Assembly: GCA_947465255.1 (NCBI GenBank) | Contig: CANIAA010000005.1 | Coordinates: forward strand, 1-35,779 | Direction: 5' to 3' | DNA: 35,779 nt | Source of the DNA: Flavobacteriales bacterium | GTDB taxonomy: Bacteria > Bacteroidota > Bacteroidia > Flavobacteriales_D > Sanyastnellaceae | In this document: positions 18,501-25,993 of the stretch, one piece after another | Layout of the letters: every line of letters starts with the position of its first letter | Position numbering within the stretch: the first letter of the stretch is position 1 | Made by a program: the position numbers and the translations under genes | The notes under the pieces: model-generated | The model's database searches: none | What the model saw: the letters and a program-made list of their open reading frames with translations, nothing else | What the model was told of the DNA's origin: nothing

Positions 18501-20495
18501 AACCTCTCATGTCCGATTCAAGGACAGACCATTGCGTCCTGGAACGATGATATCGTGACAACGGGATTCACCGGCTCTGATTTTCCGTCCTACGGATTCA
18601 ATAATGTTCAGTACTACAACGAACCGGCTGCGGGAACCATGAATACAGGTTATGTCGGTGTTACGAATGTGACCAATGCAATAGAAACGAATCGCGGTTA
18701 TTACGTTTGGTTAGCCGGAGCCGCACAAAACCTGGATAACACCGGTTTAATTCAAAGCGGTCAGGTTTCCATTCCTCTTAGCTATACGGTTACTTCGCCG
18801 GGTGGAATCTTTGACTATGGTTGGAACCTTGTCGGAAACCCATATCCTTCTGAAGTGGACTGGAATCTTGTTTCAGCATCGCTCAGCGGACCTAAGGTAT
18901 ATTACGTGTATGACTATCAATCGAGTTCATACAAGTTCCGCAACGCAACTACGAATACAGGAACAGCGTCACGCTACATCGCACACAGCCAAGGTTTCTT
19001 GGTGAAGGTCAACGCTACCTCTCAGAACTTGGTCTTCCGGGAAACGCATAAAACCAACACAGGGGCAGCTTTTGAGCGAAGTGAAGATGCTAACGCTTCT
19101 TTCGTTGCTCTTCGTTTTTCAAAAGGGTTGCGTTCCGATGAAAGCATGCTGTTCTTTAGCGATGCAGCAAATGGAAATTACGATGAACTCGACGTAGCTG
19201 ATTTGCAGAGCTTAGCTGATGATGCAGTGGAAATGACACTGCAGGCAGCAGATGGAGCCCCTCTTGCGCAGGATGCACGTCCTTACAGCGGTGATATCGA
19301 AATTCCCGTTGTAGTAGAAATGCCTGAAGCCGGTACCTACCAGTTTATGGTGGTTGACATTCAGAATCTACCTTTGGGTGCATGCCTTACGCTGGAAGAT
19401 GTTGTGACCGGTCAGACAACCACGCTTTCTGCAGGAACAGTAATCTCCGTAACAACCAACGAGCCTTTCCAGGGTCAGCGTTTTATAATTCGATCAACTC
19501 CTTCAGCGAACACGATTGTAACAGGAAGCACTTGCTATGATGTTGCCAACGGCTCTATTGATGTGTCGGTGCCATCAAACAACTGGAACATTTCATTGAG
19601 CGCTGACAACGGATATGAATTTATGGCTCAAGGGTCGGTTACATTTGATCATTTAGAGGCCGGTCAATATTTGCTTCAGATCGAACACGCTACGTGTGGC
19701 ATTTCTTCTCAGATTATTAACGTTGAAGAGCCGGACGCTGTTCGCTCTGTAATTACAGGCACAGAAACAGTGGAGTGTAATCAGGGTAGCGCGGGCATGT
19801 TCTCTTTTGAAGTAGAAAATGCCGGTTGGTTTACTTATGAATTGCGCAATGAAGCGAATGAATTGGTCCGTTCAGCAAATGTTGAAGGCACCACGGCTAT
19901 TATAGAGGGTTTGACCGCAGATGTTTATACCCTGCACGTGTATACTACATGCAGCAACGAATCACTGGAAGTTGATCTACGCGATGAGCTTGCAAATAGC
20001 ATAGTTGTTGAACAGCAGATCGAAGCCCAGGGTGAAAACGAGTATGTGATTCAGTTGACCGCTCAGCTCGCTCAACCGGGAGTGTGCACGTGGGCTTTCT
20101 CAAACGGACTGCAGCTTTTCGGTAACACCGCAGAACTTGTTTTGCACGGAGAAGAAGTGGTAACCTACACGGTTGCTTGCTCAGGCGTTTGCGAAGTGAG
20201 TTCGCATGGCACGTTGCAGGCGTTGAGCTTGTCAAATAGTGAAGAAGCCTTCTCTCAAAACATCGTGTTCACACAATTGGCTGATGCGGTTCAACTTCAG
20301 TTTGCCGATGTGAACGCGCTTCAGGTAGAGGCCCGCATTTTCGATGCACAAGGCCGATTGGTTGAAAACACTTCGTTCAACATAACCGGAGGTTCTGTGC
20401 GCGAGTGGTCAACAAGTGCATACAGCAAAGGCGCATATACGCTGGTACTTGTTGCCGGCAATGAGACGTTGTTTACGAGAAAATTCATGAAGTAA
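15558..20495 (+). CDS. Large T9SS-secreted multidomain surface protein (start may be one of the next internal Met codons)
   Basis: Signal peptide MKTFRMLLAASLVIISMNAHA; repeated beta-rich modules; C-terminal sorting-like domain VEARIFDAQGRLVENTSF...SKGAYTLVLVAGNETLFTRKFMK. Confidence 0.8.
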   Translation: MNLIKTFMRMKTFRMLLAASLVIISMNAHAAWDIYKSGLTVNGGYYDCQLDGISPNFQHAYFGRYTSGGSIEVTFAELLTFKNGASNVCSATMRYRVYRTCDTAPSFSSLSLPFCCNFGGTDCSGGGCGPDVNNTGDQKWRGAPSSTLNLLTGLTASGMYVIEVYFEATGDDSGGCTNTKFSSNGGANFRAYFEYEVSDYFSDSNFTTPTWSGDASNFTVANNSTTSGLTGSEANRTHTAKLNVASGSGSQYVSTQIASWEQQQEWYFWVGRDGVGGAPSDLDANNQQAIYLYANESNLESGTVDGYRILLGQSGTSFIRLQRIDNGAATTVFTSSNGIASALTDYGITFKITRSQLGVWTIFTSTLPTNSVNTQSTPTPNSCPESLSTVNQGSVTDNTYAPAANGFFGFMAIHDNTAEGRAAAEFDSFRFRALPPDTYVQLNGAVIGSLSEDATLANNYAIGVDIFNPSSTTATSIQISLTGDATRVGGGPNPSTAYAASYTTQTLTWAAGTSGTKYIYVDPSNNTLCDDIAELLFRLQNVSGGTNSFIADADSLYLTVIDDDKGYETLVDENFNDGNINGWKTNGTAWSANTTSPIEGTHSARHSTQAVAGQSSLAYPIDDANLIGLSTTWRFEVAFSNDASANNNFQIFLAANDSNFYSAGIDGYAVVVDQSSLPSAGTADYIRLYRVTDGAYASSPIINSTTDWVDNVNGGTRVGVQVTLGEDGTWGLSVDNNGGFNNLTSLGTGTDASGGAITFPIVKFFGVRFKYLAAASDLFRIDDISVTQSGCKRLWYSQSTGNSNGSIWAPTAVGTPQAVVSGRYDRFQIQSGHTVTATGTWLLNDLSINSGATLTGGSSEMRVHGNWINEGTFTAGTSTVVFKGQAAQTVGFAGGASQTTFNNLTIDNDGSNVSLTPSLVSVTGLVSMLEGTLQTNGNLRLVSNSSGSASIGEIKSGAAVSGNVELQRYTPPIPSNQGYWFNLSCPIQGQTIASWNDDIVTTGFTGSDFPSYGFNNVQYYNEPAAGTMNTGYVGVTNVTNAIETNRGYYVWLAGAAQNLDNTGLIQSGQVSIPLSYTVTSPGGIFDYGWNLVGNPYPSEVDWNLVSASLSGPKVYYVYDYQSSSYKFRNATTNTGTASRYIAHSQGFLVKVNATSQNLVFRETHKTNTGAAFERSEDANASFVALRFSKGLRSDESMLFFSDAANGNYDELDVADLQSLADDAVEMTLQAADGAPLAQDARPYSGDIEIPVVVEMPEAGTYQFMVVDIQNLPLGACLTLEDVVTGQTTTLSAGTVISVTTNEPFQGQRFIIRSTPSANTIVTGSTCYDVANGSIDVSVPSNNWNISLSADNGYEFMAQGSVTFDHLEAGQYLLQIEHATCGISSQIINVEEPDAVRSVITGTETVECNQGSAGMFSFEVENAGWFTYELRNEANELVRSANVEGTTAIIEGLTADVYTLHVYTTCSNESLEVDLRDELANSIVVEQQIEAQGENEYVIQLTAQLAQPGVCTWAFSNGLQLFGNTAELVLHGEEVVTYTVACSGVCEVSSHGTLQALSLSNSEEAFSQNIVFTQLADAVQLQFADVNALQVEARIFDAQGRLVENTSFNITGGSVREWSTSAYSKGAYTLVLVAGNETLFTRKFMK

Positions 20496-20510
20496 CAGAA
20501 TAAAAGAAGC

Positions 20511-20546
20511 AAGAAACCCCGTTCTTAGTGACGGGGTTTCTTTTTT
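20511..20546 (+). terminator. Rho-independent terminator abutting the ispD start codon
   Basis: AAGAAACCCCGT (20511-20522), loop TCTTAGTG, ACGGGGTTTCTT (20531-20542), T tract to 20546. Confidence 0.9.
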
Positions 20547-20549
20547 AGG

Positions 20550-21227
20550 ATGAGATCAAATCGTTATGCCGTTATAGTGGCCGCCGGTTCGGGAAAGCGA
20601 ATGGGTGCCCCTTTGCCAAAACAGTTTTTGCCAATTGCGGATAAACCGCTCGTTATGCATACAATGGAGCGTTTGCATGCTTTCGATTCTGAAATGAATC
20701 TGTTGTTGGTGTTGCATCCGGACTATATGACCTATTGGAATGAGTGTGTCTTGCAACATGGCTTTAAGATTACCCATAGTGTAGTTGCGGGTGGCGAAGA
20801 ACGTTTTCACTCGGTGAAATGCGCCCTCAATACAATTGCCGATATGAATGCTGTGGTGGGAGTGCATGATGGTGTGCGTCCGTTTGTCAGTTTTGAAACC
20901 CTTGCACGCTGCTATGAGCAGGCAGAAACGAGTGGCACAGCTGTGCCGGTCATACCTGTGAATGATAGTTTGCGGGAAGTTATAGGAGTAACAAATCGCG
21001 CAGTTGAAAGATCTCAATTCCGCATTGTGCAAACACCACAGTGCTTTCGAATGGATATTCTTCGAAGCGCCTTTCATCAACCCTATACGACTGCATTTAC
21101 CGACGATGCTTCAGTTGTTGAGGCTGCCGGATATTCCATTCACCTTGTGGAAGGCAATCGTGATAATGTCAAGATTACTACACCGGAAGATCTTCTTCGC
21201 GCTGAGTGGTTGTTAGGCAGGGCTTGA
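20550..21227 (+). CDS. ispD: 2-C-methyl-D-erythritol 4-phosphate cytidylyltransferase
   Basis: YAVIVAAGSGKRMGAPLPKQFLPI, VHDGVRPFVS, VQTPQCFR, TDDASVVEAAG, GNRDNVKITTPEDL. Confidence 0.95.
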   Translation: MRSNRYAVIVAAGSGKRMGAPLPKQFLPIADKPLVMHTMERLHAFDSEMNLLLVLHPDYMTYWNECVLQHGFKITHSVVAGGEERFHSVKCALNTIADMNAVVGVHDGVRPFVSFETLARCYEQAETSGTAVPVIPVNDSLREVIGVTNRAVERSQFRIVQTPQCFRMDILRSAFHQPYTTAFTDDASVVEAAGYSIHLVEGNRDNVKITTPEDLLRAEWLLGRA

Positions 21228-22169
21228 ATGCTCGGTTGGCCGAACGCCCTGTTCGTCAGGAATGCCAAGGTAAGTAAAGCTATTCCACGGCCAGACACTC
21301 TTCTTTTGCGCAAACCATAGCAAGGTAATGAAAATGGCAGACGCTCCGGTGTAAAAAAGCCAATGACTGAATAGGCTGTTTTCCGGTGTTTCCAGTGTGC
21401 CGAAGTAACGGAACATCAGAAAGGCAGACGCGTTATTGACGAAGTGTGCTAGAATCGATGCCCATAAACTACCACTCCATACAACGAAATAGCCCAGCAG
21501 AGCACCCATTATCATCCTCGGCAAAAAGCCATAGAACTGCATGTGAATGAGGCTGAAAAGAAAAGCTGTGATCCAAACGGCAGCGTGAACGTTGCGAGTC
21601 ATTTTTGCCAATAGCGGCATCATCACACCACGAAATACCAGTTCCTCACACACGGCAGGAATAATGGCAATACTGAGAAATGCCACTGCCAAAGGAACAC
21701 CCGATGATGGCTCCAGAAATAAGCGCGTCATGAGACCGGCGAGTTCTTCGGTTGGTTTGAAAGTTCGCTCAAGCCATGAATTTTCGGGTATCAGCATTTT
21801 ATTCATGAAAGCTGAAATGTCGATAAGGGGCGAAGCTGTTATAATGAGCAAAGGAGCAATCAGAAAGAAAAGACCGGCATTTTTTAGTTGAAGGTTGTGA
21901 ATGCTGTTACCGCCAAACAAAACGAAGTATACCAATACAGGAAGAGCGAATCCGACTAGCTGGGTTACATTATTCATCCAAATCAACGCATGTGCATAGC
22001 GCGCATCGGGTTGTGATAGCACCAAGGGCAGGTCTTCCAGGGGGATGCCGAAAACCGATGTGCCAATACCCATGGCCACAATTGTTCCCATCCCTATGCA
22101 CGTTAAAGTAAGAGCAATGAACAAAATGAGTTGAGGTGCGGCATTTAATCCTCGTAATAATGCATTCAT
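21213..22169 (-). CDS. CPBP family intramembrane metalloprotease
   Basis: Multi-TM protein with EELVFRGVMMPLL and FSLIHMQFYGFLPRMIMGALLGYF motifs. Confidence 0.85.
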   Translation of the reverse strand: MNALLRGLNAAPQLILFIALTLTCIGMGTIVAMGIGTSVFGIPLEDLPLVLSQPDARYAHALIWMNNVTQLVGFALPVLVYFVLFGGNSIHNLQLKNAGLFFLIAPLLIITASPLIDISAFMNKMLIPENSWLERTFKPTEELAGLMTRLFLEPSSGVPLAVAFLSIAIIPAVCEELVFRGVMMPLLAKMTRNVHAAVWITAFLFSLIHMQFYGFLPRMIMGALLGYFVVWSGSLWASILAHFVNNASAFLMFRYFGTLETPENSLFSHWLFYTGASAIFITLLWFAQKKSVWPWNSFTYLGIPDEQGVRPTEHSSPA

Positions 22170-22187
22170 GCTACAAAGGAAGCAAAG

Positions 22188-22195
22188 TATCTTTG
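22188..22195 (+). promoter_or_regulatory. Candidate -7 box TATCTTTG for dusB
   Basis: Exact TAnnTTTG match 15 nt upstream of the ATG at 22211; no obvious TTG -33. Confidence 0.35.
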
Positions 22196-22210
22196 CACTC
22201 CCTTTTTGAA

Positions 22211-23206
22211 ATGATTAAAATTGGCAACATAGAGCTCCCGGAGTTTCCATTATTGCTCGCACCTATGGAAGATGTGAGTGATCCACCATTTCGATTGGTG
22301 TGTAAGGAAAACGGAGTAGACCTCATGTATACCGAGTTTATTAGCAGTGAAGGCCTCATCCGCGATGCTGCTAAAAGCCGAATGAAACTCGATATTTTCG
22401 AATACGAACGCCCTATTGGCGTGCAAATATTCGGAAGCGACACCGAGACCATGGTAAAGTGCGCGGAGATTATAGAAGCCACCAATCCGGATTTACTTGA
22501 CATTAATTATGGCTGCCCGGTGAGCAAGGTGACTTGCAAGGGAGCTGGAGCAGGTATTCTGAAGGACATACCGAAAATGGTTTCTATGACCGAGGCTATA
22601 GTAAAGGCTACCAAACTTCCCGTAACGGTGAAGACACGTCTGGGTTGGGATGAGGATAGCAAGAATGTAGTGGAAGTTGCCGAGCGCTTGCAGGATATAG
22701 GCATACAAGCATTAACCGTTCATGGCCGCACGCGTGTTCAGATGTACAAGGGCTTTGCCGATTGGACGCTTATCGCACGTATTAAGGAGAATCCGCGCAT
22801 GCGCATCCCGATTTTTGGTAATGGTGATATTGATTCTCCGGAAAAGGCAGTCGAATACAAAAACCGATATGGTGTGGATGGTATAATGATTGGCCGCGCC
22901 AGCATTGGTTATCCATGGATATTCAACGAAATCAAGCACTTTGTCAAAACAGGGGAGAAGCTGCCGCCACCAACTGTTGCTATGCGTGCGGAAGCATGCC
23001 GTAAACATTTTGAGTTCTCTCTTCAGTGGAAGGGGCCCGTGTTGGGTGTTCTTGAAATGAGACGCCACTATAGCAATTATTTCAAAGGCCTACCTCATTT
23101 CAAAGAAGATAGAATGGAGCTTGTAACCACTCAAGACTCAGAGGTTATACTTCGCAAACTGGAAGAGATTGTGGCCAAGTACGACGGTGTCGACTTTCTC
23201 GTATAG
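22211..23206 (+). CDS. dusB: tRNA-dihydrouridine synthase (DusB-like)
   Basis: LLAPMEDVSDPPFR, GVQIFGSD, DINYGCPVSKVTCKGAGAG, TVKTRLGWD, TVHGRTRVQMYKGFADW, GNGDI, MIGRASIGYPWIF. Confidence 0.92.
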   Translation: MIKIGNIELPEFPLLLAPMEDVSDPPFRLVCKENGVDLMYTEFISSEGLIRDAAKSRMKLDIFEYERPIGVQIFGSDTETMVKCAEIIEATNPDLLDINYGCPVSKVTCKGAGAGILKDIPKMVSMTEAIVKATKLPVTVKTRLGWDEDSKNVVEVAERLQDIGIQALTVHGRTRVQMYKGFADWTLIARIKENPRMRIPIFGNGDIDSPEKAVEYKNRYGVDGIMIGRASIGYPWIFNEIKHFVKTGEKLPPPTVAMRAEACRKHFEFSLQWKGPVLGVLEMRRHYSNYFKGLPHFKEDRMELVTTQDSEVILRKLEEIVAKYDGVDFLV

Positions 23207-23240
23207 CCATTGTTGCATTTGAAGAATAAGGCAGTTCCGT

Positions 23241-23260
23241 GGACACGCTGCAGCGTGTCC
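23241..23260. repeat. 20-bp perfect palindrome GGACACGCTGCAGCGTGTCC (REP-like)
   Basis: Identical to its own reverse complement; lies in the 57-bp gap between convergent dusB and purD. Confidence 0.85.
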
Positions 23261-23263
23261 CTA

Positions 23264-24532
23264 CTACAGGTCTTTCCCCAGATCCCGACGGTAATACTTG
23301 TCCTTCCATTCGATTTTCTGAGCGTTTTCGTAGGAAACGCGCAGCGCATCATGAATGTCATTTCCATAGGAGGTGATGGCCATAACGCGACCGCCGTTGG
23401 TGACGATATTGCCTTCAACCAATGCTGTGCCTGCATGAAAGACCATGCTTCCATTCACCTCATTGATCCCTGTGATAACGTCACCCTTTCGGTAATCTTC
23501 CGGATAGCCTCCTGCCACAAGCATAACCGTGCAAGCGGCTCGAGCATCTTTTTCTAAATGCATTCCGGCAAGTTTTCCGGAGGCAGCAGCATTCAGCAAT
23601 GGCAGAATATCGCTTGCAACACGCGGCATTACAACTTCTGTTTCGGGGTCACCCATGCGGCAGTTGTATTCGATGACAAATGGCTCACCCTTGACGTTGA
23701 TGAGTCCAAAGAACACAAATCCGGTATAGCGCATACCTTCCGCGTGAATTCCAGTCATCGTAGGTTTTACAATGCGGTCAATCACTTTTGTCATGAATGC
23801 ATCGTCGGCAAACGGCACAGGACTAACAGCACCCATGCCACCTGTATTGAGTCCTGTATCACCTTCGCCAATTCGTTTGTAGTCTTTGGCTTCGGGCAGT
23901 AATACATAGTCTTTTCCGTCAGTCAAAGCGAAAACGGACAGTTCAATTCCGGTCAGAAACTCTTCTATAACCACACGTGCGCTTGATGCACCGAATTGAC
24001 CTCCTAATAGTGTTTTCAGCGACTCTTGTGCTTCACCAAGCGTATCTAAAATAAGAACACCTTTACCGGCGGCTAGTCCGTCAGCCTTTAGAACATAAGG
24101 AGCTTCAAGTGTTTCCAGATAAGTCAATCCTTCCTCGATTGTTTCTGAAGTGAATGTCGCGTAGCGCGCCGTGGGAACCCCATGGCGATGCATGAATTGT
24201 TTGGCGAAGTCTTTACTGCCCTCGAGTTGTGCGGCATGCTTGTCGGGACCTAGAAAGCGAACGTGTTTCAAGTTCTCTTCCGAATAGAAATAATCGGCCA
24301 AGCCTTCTACCAATGGTACTTCGGGACCTACGATGATAAGGTCAATTTGATGAGTTAATGTCAGTGTGCCGATTGCGGCAAAGTCTGCAAGGGAACAGTT
24401 CAGATTGGTGGCAAAGGCTGCCGTTCCCGGATTTCCGGGCGCTACAAACAGTTTGGATAGCAAGGGGCTTTGCGCAATCTTCCAGGCAATGGCATGCTCG
24501 CGACCGCCCGAACCTAACAGGAGTACATTCAT
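23264..24532 (-). CDS. purD: Phosphoribosylamine--glycine ligase
   Basis: MNVLLLGSGGREHAIAWKIAQSP, VAPGNPGTA, IIVGPEVPLVEGLADYF, VLKADGLAAGKGV, YKRIGEGDTGLNTGGMGA, YNCRMGDPETEVVMPR. Confidence 0.96.
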   Translation of the reverse strand: MNVLLLGSGGREHAIAWKIAQSPLLSKLFVAPGNPGTAAFATNLNCSLADFAAIGTLTLTHQIDLIIVGPEVPLVEGLADYFYSEENLKHVRFLGPDKHAAQLEGSKDFAKQFMHRHGVPTARYATFTSETIEEGLTYLETLEAPYVLKADGLAAGKGVLILDTLGEAQESLKTLLGGQFGASSARVVIEEFLTGIELSVFALTDGKDYVLLPEAKDYKRIGEGDTGLNTGGMGAVSPVPFADDAFMTKVIDRIVKPTMTGIHAEGMRYTGFVFFGLINVKGEPFVIEYNCRMGDPETEVVMPRVASDILPLLNAAASGKLAGMHLEKDARAACTVMLVAGGYPEDYRKGDVITGINEVNGSMVFHAGTALVEGNIVTNGGRVMAITSYGNDIHDALRVSYENAQKIEWKDKYYRRDLGKDL

Positions 24533-24587
24533 AGGTGCAAATTTCAACGCAAAGCGAGAGTGAGGAAATCAGTTTTTACCAACAAAA

Positions 24588-24618
24588 AACCCCGACCATA
24601 TGTGGACGGGGTTGATAT
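24588..24618 (-). terminator. Rho-independent terminator of the 24637-24825 minus-strand gene
   Basis: On minus strand AACCCCG...CGGGGTT hairpin followed by a T run; 24637 is the stop side of the small gene. Confidence 0.75.
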
Positions 24619-24636
24619 CGTGAGTTGCATAACCGA

Positions 24637-24825
24637 TTAAACGGTTGTGCCTTCTTTAATGGCTTTCGCTGTATAGGCCTTTTGACGACGCAGCCAGTAG
24701 ATAATCGCTACAAAAGCGAATACAATGCAAATCCAGTTCATGGTTGGACCTATTGGCTCAATGACGTGCTTGAAGGTCCACTGGAAGCCGTCGGCTATCG
24801 GTTGAAGGATGCTTTGAAGGTTCAT
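24637..24825 (-). CDS. Small single-TM conserved-type membrane protein (62 aa); possibly the DUF6341-type protein seen near purD in Flavobacteriia
   Basis: MNLQSILQPIADGFQWTFKHVIEPIGPTMNWICIVFAFVAIIYWLRRQKAYTAKAIKEGTTV; own terminator; TAGATTTG -7-like box upstream on minus strand. Family name is recall only. Confidence 0.65.
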   Translation of the reverse strand: MNLQSILQPIADGFQWTFKHVIEPIGPTMNWICIVFAFVAIIYWLRRQKAYTAKAIKEGTTV

Positions 24826-24912
24826 GGTTGAAAAAATTGTGAGGCAAATCTAAGCTAGGTTGTTCAAACCACCTACAGATGCCTTCATTTTTGTTGCCGC
24901 TCTTTTGTTGAT

Positions 24913-25899
24913 ATGATTTTACGCACTTACGCCTCCAACCAACCGCTCTCCCTGGCATTCTTGCCTGTTTTGACGTTCGCGGTATTGCTGTATGCAGCGG
25001 CCAAGGGTCACTTGGTAGCGTTTGATGCCGATTTTCCGGTCGACAGATATCTTATTCAGTGGTACAATAGTTCCTTTCTGCTGGCAGTCGTTGCCGGATT
25101 GCTCATCATGGCGGGTGCTTATTTATCGAACACGGTATTCAATCGTCATGAATTTTTCAACGTGCCCGTCTTTGTTCCGGCCCTCATGTACACATTGCTG
25201 GCAACGACTCTTGCCGTTATTCAGCTTTCGATGCCGGTGCTGATAGCCAACGTTTTTGTGATGTTAGGGCTGAATAGTCAGCTTAAGATATTTCATCAAC
25301 CTCGCGTGTTGGCAGAATACTTCGAGAGTGGTTTCTGGTACGGCCTTGCTGCAGTGTGTTTTCCACCCTATATCGGCCTGATTGCAGCTGTTTGGGCCGG
25401 CACTATTCTGACACGGGCATTTCACTGGCGAGAATATGTGCTGCCGGTTCTCGCCTTTGCAGTACCATTTGCTTATTGGATTTCATGGCTCTATTTCCGC
25501 GACACCATGAGTAGTATGATTCTTTTCCGAAAATGGGTAAGCTTCGATGCACAATCGTTTTTTGCTTCATGGAGCCGACCACAGGCATTTTTTGGCTTCA
25601 CTGCTTTGTTCTCTCTGCTATTTGCCCTGCCGCGTTATTTGTTCCTCTCGGAGCGATCCTCCAACAAAGCGAAAACAGTGCGCACCATTTTCTTTGTTGC
25701 AGCGCTTGCAATTGTTGCTGCCTACTTCATTGGGTATAGCCTCTTGTGGAAGTGGATTATCATGGCCTTACTGCTGCCGTTTTCCTTTCTTTTGGGTTAC
25801 TGGTTTGCCAACTATAGAGTGTCACTGGTTGCACCGTTTTTCTTTTACGCTTTGGTCATCGCCTCTTTTTGGTGCGTGTTCGCCACCATACTCTCCTGA
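24913..25899 (+). CDS. Polytopic integral membrane protein, DUF6427-like
   Basis: 328 aa with multiple TM segments; neighbourhood next to purD and a small membrane protein. Family name is from recall. Confidence 0.65.
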   Translation: MILRTYASNQPLSLAFLPVLTFAVLLYAAAKGHLVAFDADFPVDRYLIQWYNSSFLLAVVAGLLIMAGAYLSNTVFNRHEFFNVPVFVPALMYTLLATTLAVIQLSMPVLIANVFVMLGLNSQLKIFHQPRVLAEYFESGFWYGLAAVCFPPYIGLIAAVWAGTILTRAFHWREYVLPVLAFAVPFAYWISWLYFRDTMSSMILFRKWVSFDAQSFFASWSRPQAFFGFTALFSLLFALPRYLFLSERSSNKAKTVRTIFFVAALAIVAAYFIGYSLLWKWIIMALLLPFSFLLGYWFANYRVSLVAPFFFYALVIASFWCVFATILS

Positions 25900-25993
25900 C
25901 GGATTAATTTCCGTTTATCCTTCTTAAAAACGATATTTGAGAAAGTAATGGGCAGGCACAACCTGTTCCCGCTTGAAAGAGTCTTTGTAACAC

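Noticed and set aside
20556-21080. 174-aa minus-strand ORF antisense to ispD
   Set aside because: Fully inside the well-supported ispD CDS; no recognisable domain or signal.
23210-23902. Plus-strand ORFs (115, 66 and 114 aa) opposite purD
   Set aside because: Antisense to a strongly conserved purD; no recognisable family features.
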